Shown piece by piece: positions 34,382 through 46,406 of a stretch of DNA of 64,000 bases (within the stretch, counting starts at the first letter, position 1; every line of letters starts with the position of its first letter). This stretch comes from Calycina herbarum. Its lineage: Eukaryota; Ascomycota; Leotiomycetes; Helotiales; Pezizellaceae. The stretch lies in assembly GCA_001414485.1 (NCBI GenBank), contig LLEY01000135.1:1-64000 (forward strand), in the 5' to 3' direction. The notes under the pieces are model-generated. The model saw nothing but the letters and a program-made list of their open reading frames with translations. It was not told the DNA's origin and ran no database searches. The position numbers and the translations under genes are program-made.

Positions 34382-35703
34382 TTAAACACCATTAACGCCA
34401 ACCGATTTCTCCCCCGCACCAACATCTTTCTTCTTCAAGGGAGGAAGTAAACTTCTCGATACCTGCCTCGACTGTTGAGACATCAGTGCATCAATCACAA
34501 CTAATGCAGCCATTGCCTCCACAATAGGTACAGCGCGTGGGACAACACATGGATCATGTCTTCCCTTTGCCTCCAGAACCCCGCTATCATCCCCATTGTA
34601 CATTGCGGTTTCTTGAGCCTGACCAATCGTTGCGGCAGGTTTGAATCCCACACGGAAATAAATTGGTGCCCCATTCGTGATACCACCCTGGATTCCCCCA
34701 GAATTGTTCGTTTTCGTGGTCAGCTTTGGTCTTGGAATACCATTTCTCGACGCTCCTGTCTCCATTGGAGGAACCGAGGGTGCCACCACGAAAGGATCGT
34801 TATGTATCGATCCAGGAACCTCGCAGCCTCCAAAACCCGAACCGATCTCAAATCCCTTCGTAGCAGGAATACTTAGCATAGCATGAGCAAGCATCGCCTC
34901 CATCTTGTCAAAACATGGCTCTCCCAGCCCACTTGGTACATTTCGAATGACACAAGTCACCGTTCCTCCAATACTATCATTCCGATCCCGAAACGCAGCA
35001 ATTTCTTCCGCCATCCGGTCTGTAGCTGCCTGATCAGGGCATCGTACGGGCACAAACTCGTCCACCTTTTCTCGTGTCACCGTCTCGATCAGTGAAAGGA
35101 AAGCGGGATTTGTAGAAGGCGTTGGGTGTGTTGCCGAAGGTGGAAACATATGAATTCCTCCGACCGACGAAACAAATGCGACAATCTCAATGCCATGTGC
35201 CAATGTCAAGTATTTTTCTGCAATTGCACTTGCTGCCACCCGTCCAATTGTTTCTCGTGCGCTGCTTCGTCCGCCACCACTGCTTGCCTTCACTCCATAT
35301 TTCTCCAGGTATGTCCAATCCGCATGGCTCGGTCGTGGGTATAAATCCATTGTTGAATTTCCGTAATCTTTTGGTCGTTGGTCTTTATTTCGTACCACCA
35401 TCGCGATTGGTGTTCCCAGGGTGACGCCGAACTCGGTGCCAGATTGAATCTGGACGATATCTTGCTCATTGCGGGGTGTGGTGAGGGCACTTTGGCCTGG
35501 TCTTCGTCGAGTCATTTGAGGTTGGATATCTTCTTCGGTGAGCTCCATTCCAGGAGGAACTCCATCAACAATACATCCCACCGAGGGGCAATGCGATTCG
35601 CCATAGCTAGAAAGACCAAAGTAAGCAGGCGCAATGTGTTGAATGAGGGGTAATATTGGGTGGCATACGTGGTAACCTTGAAGAAATTTCCAAAGGTTGA
35701 CAT
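34382..35703 (-). CDS. ARO2: Chorismate synthase
   Basis: Exon 1 is only 35 bases (35669-35703, [11 protein letters not shown]); exon 2 is 34382-35606; total 419 residues. The intron splits TT-YGESH, the first signature. Other blocks: [13 protein letters not shown] (substrate-binding region), [74 protein letters not shown] and [19 protein letters not shown]. This is the last step of the shikimate pathway, EPSP-derived EPSP-ester loss to chorismate (removal of phosphate from 5-enolpyruvylshikimate-3-phosphate), needing reduced FMN; fungal enzymes are bifunctional with their own flavin reductase. It is a housekeeping gene, divergent from the lipoate-ligase gene. Everything expected is present. 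Confidence 0.97.
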
Positions 35704-36291
35704 TTTGAAGGTGATGGGAAGTTCCCAATATTGTTTTAATGTAGAGAAGGAGGGCAAGGGGAAGAGTGAGTGAAATGAGCTGATGTGGTGTTGTACACTT
35801 TTTTTTCTGCCAGTGACTCCAAAGGAAACCTTGAAGGCCGATAATCGGTGAGTCAAACCCGATCTCGGTCCGGTGTCAACGCCGGCTCCCGCCAGACTCT
35901 CTTCTGGATTGCCCGAGAAGGATTACTACCTAGTTTTTAAAGTGTATCTAAAGGGTAGTGAGCCATTGGTTTGGCTCTTAATTTAACCTAACTAAAGGCT
36001 AGCTTAAAACGATGCGATCTCTAGGAGCGGATAAAAAAAGCGGCAGTATATGACCCAGGGTAGGGCTTAGGAAACCCAAAATTTTCAAATGGATTTGTTT
36101 TTGAAAGAGGTCTGGATAAATAGTCTAGATTGTTCTAACTATTTGAGGTAATTACTTGACTGTTCTAGAAAGTACTTCTAGAATTTCAGGTTCGATAGGA
36201 ACCCGAAGCAATTACTGCCGCTTTTACAGACCATCGCGAGGCTGAGATTAGAAAAGGTACCTTTGTAGACCAGCAAACATCCATTTCCCAA
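35704..36291. promoter_or_regulatory. Divergent promoter of chorismate synthase and lipoate ligase, carrying a MITE
   Basis: 588 bases between opposite starts. Its right half is occupied by a small inverted-repeat element at 36034-36224, which ends about 67 bases before the lipoate-ligase ATG, so the element probably supplies or displaces part of that promoter. Confidence 0.55.
36034..36224. mobile_element. Short MITE-like element in a promoter
   Basis: A perfect inverted pair AAAAGCGGCAGTA (36036-36048) and its complement (36213-36225) bounds about 190 bases without a gene, with TA at both outer edges (36032-36033 and 36225-36226). Beyond 13 bases the arms match only loosely (a shared GGGT-type block). 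A lone AAAAGCGGCAG occurs at 31421, so the motif recurs locally. Compatible with a TA-inserting MITE; weak because the repeat is short. Confidence 0.42.
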
Positions 36292-37634
36292 ATGTCTCCC
36301 TCCAGAGGCCCAAGTCTCCTCCTCTCCTCCATCAATGCGTTCAAATTACCTTCACCCCCAAAAACAAAATGGCACATTCGCTTCCAATCCTCCCTTCACC
36401 AAATCCCCAACGCAAAGACCCAAATCTACCTTTCTCGAAGTCGCTCCCCGTACCTCAACCTCTCAATCGAACACCACCTCCTCACTAAATCCCCACCCGA
36501 CTCCACGATCCTCTTCCTCTACACCAACTCCCCAAGCATAATACTCGGTAGAAACCAGAACCCATGGGTAGAATGCAACCTCTCCCGCCTCCGAAACAGT
36601 CCCCTAAAACCCGACCTCGTACGCAGAAGATCCGGCGGCGGGTCAGTCTGGCACGATGAAGGGAACGTAAATTACAGCGTCATCTGTCCCACGGGGAAGT
36701 TCGATCGAGATATACATGCGCAGATGGTGGTACGAGCATTGCGTAGTTTGGACGTGGAGGGGGTCAGGGTCAACGAGCGACATGATATTGTGCTGGATTC
36801 TCCGGAGTCAGAAACGCCATTGAAGGTTTCTGGTAGTGCGTACAAGCTTACGAGATTACGGAGTGTACATCATGGAACTTGTTTGTTGAATTCGCCGAAT
36901 CTGAGGAATATTGGGAAATTCTTGAAGAGTCCGGCGAAGGAATATATTAAGGCTAGGGGCGTGGATAGTGTCAGTTCGCCCATTGCGAATGTTGAGGTGC
37001 AAAATGAGGATTTTGAGGAGGCTGTGATCAAGGAGTTCAAGGAAATGTACGGTGCTGTAGAACCCGTACTGGTTGGGGAAGAAGAAGGAAATGTACCAGA
37101 GATCATGAAGGGGGTGAACGAGTTGAAAGTTTGTATTCCTAAATCCTCAATTCTATATTTTACTAACACGACGATAGTCACCAGATTGGATCTATGGACA
37201 AACGCCCCAATTTCGGTTCTCCTACCCAATACGTCCCGAGACGGAAGAGTTAGTAGAAGGTGTAAGTTCACTCTACTCATTATTTTCGTTCGTGCATTTA
37301 ATTTTAATTTTTTTAGAACATCCCCAAGCCAGATCTCAGTCAACCTTTGTATCTCTCGTTTGTTGCCCGCAACGCAATCATAAGCACTTTCCATACTACA
37401 CGGAAAATGGAAAATGCCGACCCCTCGACGCCCGAAGGGCTTTTGGGCAATTTGAACCATTGTAAAATACAGGATTGGTCTGAATACAACTTGAAAGTAC
37501 ATGAAATCAAAGATTGGTCGAAACATGTTATTCCGGAAGAAGATCAGTCTAGGTACCTTTTGTCGGGAGGGGGCTTGAGAAAGGAATTCATCTTGGAATT
37601 GAACCGTATGTTCGGATTGACCCCAAAGATCTGA
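36292..37634 (+). CDS. Lipoate-protein ligase (LplA/Aim22-like)
   Basis: Exons 36292-37128, 37178-37261 and 37317-37634 join in frame to 412 residues. The N-terminus is Ser/Arg-rich (MSPSRGPSLLLSSINAFK), fitting a mitochondrial import signal. Family blocks: SIILGRNQNPWVECN, the signature RRRSGGGSVWHDEGNVNYS, VRVNERHDIVLD, and the lysine motif KVSGSAYKLTRLRSVHHG for lipoyl-AMP chemistry, then SPDWIYGQTPQFRFSYP. The last exon forms the C-terminal accessory part. The yeast homologue Aim22 takes part in lipoylation of mitochondrial 2-oxoacid dehydrogenases. Introns are 49 and 55 bases. It is divergent from chorismate synthase. Confidence 0.9.
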
Positions 37635-38610
37635 TGTAAGATATGAAAAGATACCTGTAAAATATTCGTCCCTTCAGAGGACATACATTCTTCAGGTGGA
37701 TCTGATTGGAAAACAAAAAAGTACATTTCGGGTTGGTTCGGGTTGGTTGGTTCTGCACGTTGAAGTTCGTTGCAGCCATCACTCGACCAAGTACCAAACT
37801 TCAGCACAACTTCAAGGAATGTTGGTGTGGGTTGCAGCCGCAACTTAGGCACCTGCATGCTCACATTATTGGTTGTAACTGGTTGGAGAACGGCAAGTAT
37901 TTGAGTTCTGTAGGATATGCCTGGCCTTACTGGTCAATTTCTTGCCGCTACAAACTGTCACTCTGTACTCGGCGTAAGATTTATCATGCCATGCCCTTAT
38001 CATCTCGAGTTGGCGATATACTTTCCTGAGCCCCACATTGTTTTTATTTCCTTTCCTAAATTCCCTTCTCGACAGTTTCAAGGCTTATTTTGACAAACTC
38101 TGTTAATAGGAGTAGTAAACTATTCATCGCTTTTCGATGGAAAAACGGCGTGTCCAACTAAAACCCCTTCACGCTTCCAGGCCTCTCCCAAATAGCTTCA
38201 TCCAACACTTCTGCAGCAGCGCTGATACCAGCTACCAACACTCCACCCTGGCACGAACTATTCCCAGGGTACCTTTCGTCTCGAATTTTGGGGCTTGGGA
38301 AACATTTGATGGCGGGCTCGCTTATTGGTCACCGTCTGACGATGAAGGGGGGTGGGGTGCGGGGAAACCCTGCTATGATCTGCTTAAACCTTGCTGAGTC
38401 CAATATTTGTAATTGAGCTGTTTTCCATTTTTGGACAGAAGACATGCAGGAAGCTTTTCACCAATGAGATTCTTAATTGTTGGTTGGAAGGAGTGGTGGT
38501 GGTGGGGGATATATATGTTTAGCCGGATTCTCGTCTCGGATTGTTTTTTGTTTCTTATCCTGACTTATATTGAAAGTGGTATAAATTTTGCTGCTGGATT
38601 GCAAGTCGAC
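37635..38610. other. Intergenic
   Basis: About 980 bases. An 86-codon open frame (38137-38397) has no recognisable domain. The segment 38560-38610 is the probable 5' leader of the acetate-carrier gene. Confidence 0.4.
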
Positions 38611-39695
38611 ATGTCTTCAATAAATAGCGCTACTCAGAGGAAGACAAATGGGAATGATGAGGAAGCTGGGATTCATCCGATATCGCATGTCAAGTCTGCT
38701 GGAGCGATGACAATCTCCCCAGAGCTTTTTGAAAAGGTTACATTCCCATTCCTATTCCCCCTAGTGTCATAATCTCAAAAGCCCATGCTCATTCAACATG
38801 TCCAGCTTTACCTCACCCCCAAAACTGCCAACGCGGGGGATCTAAGGAAACGCTTCGCAAACCCAACACCACTGGGATTGATGGGGTACAAAAATCCCAA
38901 GACCCATGAAGGGATTATCAGGCTAAAACTTCACAGATTCGTCATATCATCTCTCACCTTCGCAGCAGTACTGATGGGATGGGGTGGCGCAACAAGTCTC
39001 GTGGGAGTAGTGTACATCCCCTTTTTCCCTTGCCCCCTCTCTGATCAGTCCCTCGCTAACCCATTTCCTACAGCGGAATATTCTACTTCACAGGCCCCGT
39101 CCTCCTCCTCCTAGCCTGCATATTCGAATGGATAATGGGAAACTTCTTCTCCATGATGGTCTGCGGTATGTTCGGCGTCTTCTGGCTCTCATTCGGGGTA
39201 ATCCAGACTCCCTCCTGGGGGATCGCCGCCTCGTACTCCACAACAGGGAACCCCATCGAAGGAGCTGCAAGCAAAGAATATAATGCCGCTATCGCGCTGT
39301 ATTTACTCTTCTGGGGATTCTGGTTATTTACCATATTTGTGTTTAGTTTGAAGACTAATACTGTTTTTGCGGGTATTTTCTTGTTTGCTTTTACGAGTAA
39401 TTTTGTGCTGAGTGGGGCTTATTGGAAGGTTAGTACGGGGGATTTCGATATGGCTTTGAAGTTGCAAAAGGTACATTCCTCATCTGTTTGTTTCTGTGGT
39501 TGGGGAGAAGGCATGCTGACGAGGGAATAGGCTGGGGCTGCGATTTTTTTCATTGTTGCGCTTTTGGGGTATTATATTACGGTTGTTATGATTGCTGCTG
39601 AGATGAGGATGACGCTTAAACTTCCGGTGGGAGACTTGTCGCATTTGTGGCCGAAGTCGGATATTGAGTTGGCAGAGATGGAGAAGGAGCAATAG
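38611..39695 (+). CDS. GPR1/FUN34/YaaH-family acetate transporter
   Basis: Four exons (38611-38736, 38806-39011, 39074-39470, 39531-39695) join in frame to 297 residues. A polar N-terminus (MSSINSATQRKTNGND) precedes the family signature NPTPLGLMGYKNP, then six membrane helices (FVISSLTFAAVLMGWGG, GIFYFTGPVLLLLACIFEW, GNFFSMMVCGMFGVFWLSFG, YLLFWGFWLFTIFVFSL, GIFLFAFTSNFVLSGAYW, AGAAIFFIVALLGYYITV). Members (yeast Ato1/Ady2, Aspergillus AcpA) move acetate/succinate with protons or affect ammonium export. Usually induced by acetate. It lies tail-to-tail with a Zn2Cys6 regulator. Confidence 0.92.
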
Positions 39696-39974
39696 GTCGT
39701 TGGACGGTAAAGTGACTCTGGCTATTCATGTTTCCATGGTAAGGTCTTTTTCGACAGCTGAGAAATGACCACACCAGGTCTGTGATAAATGATTATATAT
39801 TTTACATAACTAGATACATTATTTTTCGTCGTACTCGCGAGAGAGAACTCTACAACTTGCTGAACACCATTTCAACTATTGCAACACCCAAACGCCACGA
39901 ACCCCCAATGAACAATACCCTCCGTAAGAGACTCCTTCTATCAAAAAATTCACACCTATCACCTATACCCCCCC

Positions 39975-42900
39975 TCAAAAAAGTAAATTCGGATTATCCC
40001 CCTCCAACAAAGAATAATCCGCACTCAACAACCCAATATCGCCAAAATTGAAATTACTCGGACTCATCCCATCCATATCCATCCCAATCCCACCAATCCC
40101 GCCATTCTCCAAATCCACACTCTCACCCCCTTGACTAGCACTAGCGCTATTATTCTGCGTCGCGAAATTCCACGTTGCGCCTAGATCCAGCCAACTAAAA
40201 GTTCCAGTACCAGTTTGTCTAGGTTGAGATTGAAATTGAGAGCTGCCATTCACCCCGTTAATTCCGTTTCCGTTATTAATGCGGATTGGTGCGAAACCCC
40301 CAGTTTGGCCGTATTGTGTGTGAGGGGGGTTCATGGTGTATATGTTGTCGATGCTTTGGGGGTCACGGTTTGTTCTTTTGGGGGCTTTGCGCCAGAGGAG
40401 TTGGAGGAGACGGGCATAGCGGGAGCCCATTCCGTTGGCGCCTACGGAGGCTTTTTCGAGGCGTTCGATGGTTTGTTGGATCATTTGACGGACTACTGTT
40501 CTTTCTTCTTCGGTCATTGTGGTTGTTGATCGTGCCTGTGATGATATTATATCAGAGATCATTTTGGGTGGAATTGCACGAAGTCAAAAGAGAGGGGGCG
40601 AGGGTAATGGAATCTTTGTTTACCTTGTAAAGGAAGACGGCACTGTAGATGATAAAGAGATAGTAGGACGATGGCATGTATCGGAGTGTTTCCGGGTCAA
40701 CAAAAGTATTGAAAGTGGATAACAAAGATTTTGCTGCGTCAACTGCCTCATAGATAAATCGCGCGTCGGAAGCCGAAGCGTTGATCAGTGGCATCGAGCG
40801 ATTTGGAGTCCGTTGACTATCTCGTTGAAAAGTGAGAGCTCGAGAGATGGTGGCTTGATAGGCAAAAGCGTTGACATATAACCGTAGATAATCATATGTC
40901 AGTAATAAACTTGCTTTCAATCTCGGAGAGCCTGTAATACGTTAGCACCTGTTGAGTTTCGATGCAAAGTTGCTACTTATAGCTAAAGTCGCCCCAAAGC
41001 TCGTGCCAGTTTCTAATACTCGTCCGGAAATCGTCTAGGTATTTCGTATACCTACCCTCTAGCATCTCCTTCCATCCATGACCCTTCGATGAGTAGAGAA
41101 TATCATGCACATTTCCAAATATTTGTGTCAGCTCCAGATTAGCCTGGAAAATTCGACTCCAGTCATCGGAATTTTGAGAATTTGGTGGGGGTTGGAGAGT
41201 AGGAAAGTCACTCGATCGAAGTCCAGATAAAGGACCAGGCCCTCTCGACCAGAATCCTTTTCCGATTCGGACAGAGACTTGTCGATCGCAAATATAGCAT
41301 GCTGACCATACGAGTCTTTTGCGATTGAAGATTGCTTGGTCCTCATTGGGATCGCTTTTAAAGGAAGTCCGATCAATTCCAAGAAAGTATCCTAGTCGCA
41401 AAGCTGTTCCGATGTACATCCAAGCGACACGATCTTCTTCACCACGACCAACAGCAAGGGTGGATTGAGGTCGATGAGATACCCACTGTGACAGTAGCAA
41501 CAGTGCTTCAACTGCTTCAACATCTGCATCTGCACCCGATAAAATCATAGAGACAAGTTGCTGGTTGTGGTCATAGCAAACTTGATGCACTCGTTCTTGA
41601 TCTTTGGAAGCGACCGTGAGGATAGCCGAGAACAAATGAGGTTCATTGCGAGACATCCATGGAAGCCTCGTCCGGTCAAAGGTTTCTTGAGGGATAATTG
41701 GGAAGAATGGATGGAAAAATTCTTCGTAGCTGTTATTCATTAACAAGAAATTCAACATCATCACAATCGAAAGCTTGCCTTGAAAACAAATGGTAAATCA
41801 TCTCGGGATTGATCATTCCATCTTGAACGGGCTTGTAATGAAAGTAACATTCTGGGTTCGTGGGAAGAGGGTTATGGAGGCTTTCAATTGATCTTGGCTG
41901 ATGATGCCTTGCTTGGTTCGGAGTCTGATGATCACTAGGCGGCGAATCTCCATCATCGGCAGTATGAGCTACTTGGGCCAGGATGTCTAAGGCATCGGAT
42001 GGATTTTGCAAGTCTGCCGAAGCAATATTCTCATGCACACCAGTTCTTTCACCTGATTTAGTTGTTAAGCTAACGTTGGATTCCTGTCGAGGCCGAAGCG
42101 AGGGGCGAGTATTAGAGCCGTTGAGCTTTGTATAAGGGTTAGCTTGATTTACTTTGCCAACGCTAGAGATTCTCACATGTTTTTCTTCCACCCGAATAGA
42201 ACTATGAGTACCTGTAGCAGCCGTAGGTGTTAGTTGTTGTGGCCATGCGTATGTTTGACCTGCTGATCGAGTACTGTATGAGTTCTGGAAAGGCGATATT
42301 GGTTGATGAGGCAATTGCGGAGGATTACTGTAAACAGCACCTTGCAACGGTATTGACGATTCAGAGAAAGCGAGATTGGAGGGTGAGTTGGGGTTGTTTA
42401 TAAGGGCTAGATTGTCGTGATTACTTGGGGGAGAGTTTGGATTATCTTGGCCCGCGTTATCATCGAGTTTTGGCTTCTTTCTTACTCGACGTCCCCCACG
42501 GTGACTTTCACCCAGAACACAATCCTTGCCTTCTCGTTGGCATCTTCTACAAGGCTACATCACATTATTAGTTTATTCTTTTCAGTACTCCACTCCATGG
42601 TAACCAAAACTCTCGGGGTACCATAGCCAAAGACAGAGAGGACAATATGAAAATCACAAGTTCCCGGACAATACCCACTCCGTGTCTACGGTCTTTATTG
42701 CAAGGATGACGGAAATAATTTTCAACTCACGGGTCTTCCGCCGTTGGCCTCCAGATAGCATTTGCTCTTCCTACTACGACAATTCAAGCATGCTCGATAT
42801 GCTCTCATTGATTCCAAGGGGGGGAGTCCGCCCTGCCTTTCACTGGACGCAGGTGGTTCAGGCTCGGCATTTGGAGGCGGCGGCATTGCAAAGTTGTTGG

Positions 42901-42988
42901 ATGCGGCATTGCCATTGCCATTGCCATTGCTATTACTCGGCCCGGCCATCAAAGTAGGCAATATGGATATATTTGCCGATTCAGTCAT
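39975..42988 (-). CDS. Zn2Cys6 transcription factor with fungal-specific TF domain
   Basis: The start at 42988 (MTESANISILPT) was chosen because upstream text in the same frame is unlike protein. After a low-complexity Asn/Gly and Pro region, the DNA-binding domain runs YRACLNCRSRKSKC, an intron, then PPCRRCQREGKDC, giving C-x2-C-x6-C-x10-C-x2-C-x6-C, followed by a basic HRGGRRVRKKPK linker. A disordered Ser/Pro/Gln region follows. The fungal transcription-factor domain starts about 41800 (FFHPFFPIIPQETF, AILTVASKDQE) and includes AWMYIGTALRLGYFLGID and NRKRLVWSACYICDRQ. The last exons give a Gly/Asn/Met-rich tail (GIGGIGMDMDGMSP). Total about 890 residues over five or more exons; junctions at 40.9-41.0 and 41.7-41.8 kb are approximate. 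Targets unknown; the acetate carrier next door is a candidate. Confidence 0.88.
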
Positions 42989-43977
42989 GGAATCCAGCAA
43001 CGTTATAACCACTAGCAGACGATGTTGGTTGCGAGCAAATACTCGTAGGTGGCTGGCGTGGTACGAGCAGCAACTTGGCACAGTACCAGAGGATTGGAAT
43101 GGTAGAATAATACATGCAATGATAGGTTTCGATACAAAAGAGGCGCGATGGGAGTTGGCGTCGCTGTCTGGACGCAATTGTTCACGAGTGGGAGATATCA
43201 AAAAACAATAATCAGCCCGGCCAATTTCGTGGGGGCGGGTGCGGGGAAAAGAGTCCGCTAAATCAAGCCCATTTCGGGTGGCTCGGATTATTCGGCCCGA
43301 TCTCGATCCCGATCCCCACTCGAATCTCTTCCGACCCGGCAATTTACTCTAAGTTTACAAAAAATTATATTGGGTACTACTCAGGATCTTGTACTCAGCC
43401 TCGGCTATTTCACTCTCTGATACGGCACTCATTTTAGCCTATATTTCGTGAGCTTCCTGTGGTGGTCGGTTGCCCTGTGCTTTGCACCCTCACAAAAAAT
43501 GTCCGCATTTCTTCCCTTTGGCGAAAACGCCAACAATATCTCTTAAAGAGCTCAGAAAAATACCAAAAAAGCTTCAATGAGTCTTTAAAAGCAAGCTGAT
43601 GTTATAATACACCCTGACTGTTATTAATTTCTAACTTGTGGTTTGTTTTTAAGTTTAAACTCGGTGGAAAGTCCTGGGAGGGGGAGGCACTTTCATCACT
43701 GTTTTTTGCGACTGCTCTGCTTCACTGCTTTTTTGTGAGAACATGTAAACACAGTTGGGTTCACTAATGATATGATTTATGAAAATGTGGTGGCAGACTG
43801 GGGCTGAGTGGATGTCTATTTTCATTTGTAAATTCACTCTCACAATGAATAAACAATGTAGTGCTTAAAAGAGACCGCATCAGGACACTCTCCCTCAACC
43901 CTTTTCTCGTAATTACAATAATCAAAAGTTCGAGTCCAGCAGTACCTGAGTTGCTGATTTCGAATAATCGAAATACG
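42989..43977. promoter_or_regulatory. Divergent region, Zn2Cys6 gene and SprT-like gene A
   Basis: About 990 bases between opposite starts. The C/G-rich block 43205-43330 holds several CGG triplets, including TCGGATTATTCGGCCCGA. These are possible zinc-cluster sites (perhaps autoregulation); I cannot confirm spacing rules. Confidence 0.4.
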
Positions 43978-45022
43978 ATGTGGAGTTTCATCAAGAACGC
44001 TTTCTCCTCTCGAGGTACCAAGTCACTAGCAACGGCCAACTCCAGCCAAACTCAGCAGACCCATGCCCCCTCCAAGAGAAGACATGTCCACAGGTTCTGG
44101 AAAAGCTTTATGCAACACCTGGTTCCTTTCAAATATCGAAAAGCACCAATTTGCCGAGTTATCAAACCCGACGAAGCTATCGATGCCAAACACCCGAGAC
44201 CGCTGAACGATTACAACTTCGAACTCCCGAACCGAGGCCTTAAATACAGCTGCTATTCTCCCCATGACATTCCGACTCTCTTGGGTCACATCATTTCCAC
44301 TCGACCGCCTCTCAAGGCAAAATACCAAAAGATGTTGTCTTCTGAAATCCCAATGGCATCGTCAGCCGACAAATTGAAACAACTTCTTGATTCGTGGATG
44401 GGATTACTTGACGATTGGTTCTTTGCTGGATCACTTAAAAGCATTCTCAAGGGTGTGAACTTTCGGCGTCTGAATGGACATGAATTCGATGGATTGGAAT
44501 CTTCACATGGTCTTTATTCCCGATTTGAGAGGAAAATATGGATCCAAATCGCTCGCCGAAGTCGGGTTGAGGCATATATGTGTACTTACGAAGAGTACTT
44601 CATCTCGGTTCTTCTACACGAAATGGTACATGCTTTTATTGATTTACATCACTGTCAGAAATCTTGTTGTATGGATAAGGGGTTGAAGCTTAAACATGCT
44701 TCGCAAGGACATTTGGGCAAGGGCTGTCACGGTAAGTTATTTCTTATGCTCTCAGACTCATTGGCATTCAAAGTAAGATATATACTAATTTTGAAACCCA
44801 GGACCTCCTTTCGCAGACTCTCTTAAATTGCTACAAGATACCTTGCAAAAATCCGTGAAATGGTATGTTTGGGATACTATACCACCATCAGTCTCACAAG
44901 ACATGAAAGCAGAACACTGGCGGGCTCGAGATGAACAACTGGAACATTGGAACATGAAGAATGATTTTTTGGCGAATCTTGGGGGCTGGAATCCGGAGGG
45001 CCTCACGGAGACACATTGGTGA
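43978..45022 (+). CDS. SprT-like zincin, paralogue A
   Basis: Exons 43978-44731 and 44802-45022 join in frame to 324 residues starting MWSFIKNAFSSRGTK. The N-terminal 190 residues are specific to this local family (RPLNDYNFELPN, LLDSWMGLLDDWFFAGSL). The metalloprotease core is ISVLLHEMVHAFIDLHHCQ (HExxH) followed by two cysteines (KSCC) and the third ligand region GCHGPPFADSL, whose intron falls inside the glycine codon after the histidine. SprT/Spartan-type proteases use this HExxH plus distal His arrangement to cut DNA-protein crosslinks, but these proteins lack any DNA-binding region I recognise, so the true substrate is open. Paralogues B and C lack this intron, so A is structurally distinct. 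Confidence 0.65.
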
Positions 45023-45485
45023 GTGCTATTGATGAGCATGCATGGGATAAACGAATACGAATAGTATATTGAGGGGATGAGAGACAAGGGAAAGAAGGAT
45101 ACCGGAGGAATTTCTATACTCTAGGTATATGAATAAAAAGTAGCACTCACGGCCATGTATGATTTTTGCGACGTCTCGTGCTTACTTTGGTAATAGCTTT
45201 TGTGATATCCCCTTCTAGACTCGATCAGGCAATAGAAATCCTACTGCTTCTTGTTACCTCCCATGAATGGAAATCCTAGATAAGGATTATAGTAACAATT
45301 AATCGGTTGCACTACCATCACCAGAACTTTCAAAGGAACATAGATATAAACGAACTGAAATTGCCGTATTTAAAATCTTACTTTACTTTTGTTATTGTAG
45401 AAAAAGGTGGTTGTAATAGAGCTGTTGTATTTATTTGTCAATCGCAAATTCGTAGAATTTCCTCTTATCAGGTTAAATTTGACAA
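45023..45485. other. Intergenic between convergent SprT-like genes
   Basis: About 460 bases holding the 3' ends of paralogues A and B; one short open frame (45307-45489) without domain. Confidence 0.4.
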
Positions 45486-46406
45486 TTAAGAGTCTTCGTC
45501 GACTGCCACGTCCTCCCCAGCTAGATCTGATAAACTAAGAGCAAGGTAAACCTTGGGATTGTCAAATGGCCCATGTATAGCTTCTAGCCTAGGAAACCAT
45601 ATATCAGGTTCACTAAAGAATTCAGGTGCCAAATTATACCGGTGGATTTGCGCAATGTCCGGCTGCCATTGGTCATAAAACAGGGAATCAATAATGCATT
45701 CCCCAATATGAGTCCAACTTATAGGCCATTTGACGGTACTCTCTAAGGCTTCTTTCATTAGTACAAAAGAGTCTGCAAAGGCAGGGCCGTGGAATGTAAC
45801 ATGTCCAAGCCCTCCGTTACAGGCATGAAGTAAACCTTGAGGGTCGGTACAGCAGGATTGACGGCAACGATGGATCTCAATGAAGGCATGGAGCATCTCG
45901 TGGAGTAGGATAGCAAGTAGCTCTTCATTCCTCGAGATATTCTCATACTTCCAAAATCCATCGTGTCGATTAATAAAGATTTTCAAATCTGAATACAACC
46001 CTACAACCCGCACTGACGGATTGTTTATTAGTACCAGCTCGACGGATGCTCGACGAACAGTGCCCGCAAAAAAACAATTGTCAAAGACTGTCAGCCAGAT
46101 TTCTAGAAGCCGTCTCAAGTCTTCATCACTCTCTGTTTGTGGTATAGGGGAAGTGAGAATATTCTTGACTTCTTCATCATGACTGAGGCTTTTGATGGTT
46201 CTTTTGATTACCCTAGGGATCTCTACAGGGCAGTAGGCACTTGCATAAAGTTTTCCTTGCTTGAAATCCCGGAGGATACGAGGGTGTCCTGCTGGAAGTT
46301 CAAAGTAAAGATCGGGCTGCCTGAATCTTGGGATTTCTGGTCGTAAATCTGCTATTTGCTCAGAAGCTTCCGTGGCCGAAACACGTTGGGTAGTTTCTGA
46401 AACCAT
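45486..46406 (-). CDS. SprT-like zincin, paralogue B
   Basis: A single uninterrupted 306-residue frame from MVSETTQRVSATEASEQ. The order matches paralogues A and C: RFRQPDLYFELPAGHPRIL, AYCPVEIPRVIKRTIK, LLEIWLTVFDNCFFAGT, then the zincin core LAILLHEMLHAFIEIHRC with QSCCTD, and the third ligand block GHVTFHGPAFADSFVLM. The C-terminal part (FYDQWQPDIAQIHRYNLAPE, WFPRLEAIHGPFDNPK) is conserved in the 12-kb pseudogene and C. All three presumptive zinc ligands and the catalytic Glu are intact. There is no signal peptide or membrane segment, so a nuclear or cytosolic place is likely. Unknown substrate. Confidence 0.7.
   Translation of the reverse strand: MVSETTQRVSATEASEQIADLRPEIPRFRQPDLYFELPAGHPRILRDFKQGKLYASAYCPVEIPRVIKRTIKSLSHDEEVKNILTSPIPQTESDEDLRRLLEIWLTVFDNCFFAGTVRRASVELVLINNPSVRVVGLYSDLKIFINRHDGFWKYENISRNEELLAILLHEMLHAFIEIHRCRQSCCTDPQGLLHACNGGLGHVTFHGPAFADSFVLMKEALESTVKWPISWTHIGECIIDSLFYDQWQPDIAQIHRYNLAPEFFSEPDIWFPRLEAIHGPFDNPKVYLALSLSDLAGEDVAVDEDS

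Noticed and set aside
39975..42988. Naming the Zn2Cys6 gene FacB because of the adjacent acetate carrier
   Set aside because: The zinc-cluster loop and the basic HRGGRR linker do not match what I know of FacB, so position alone is not enough.
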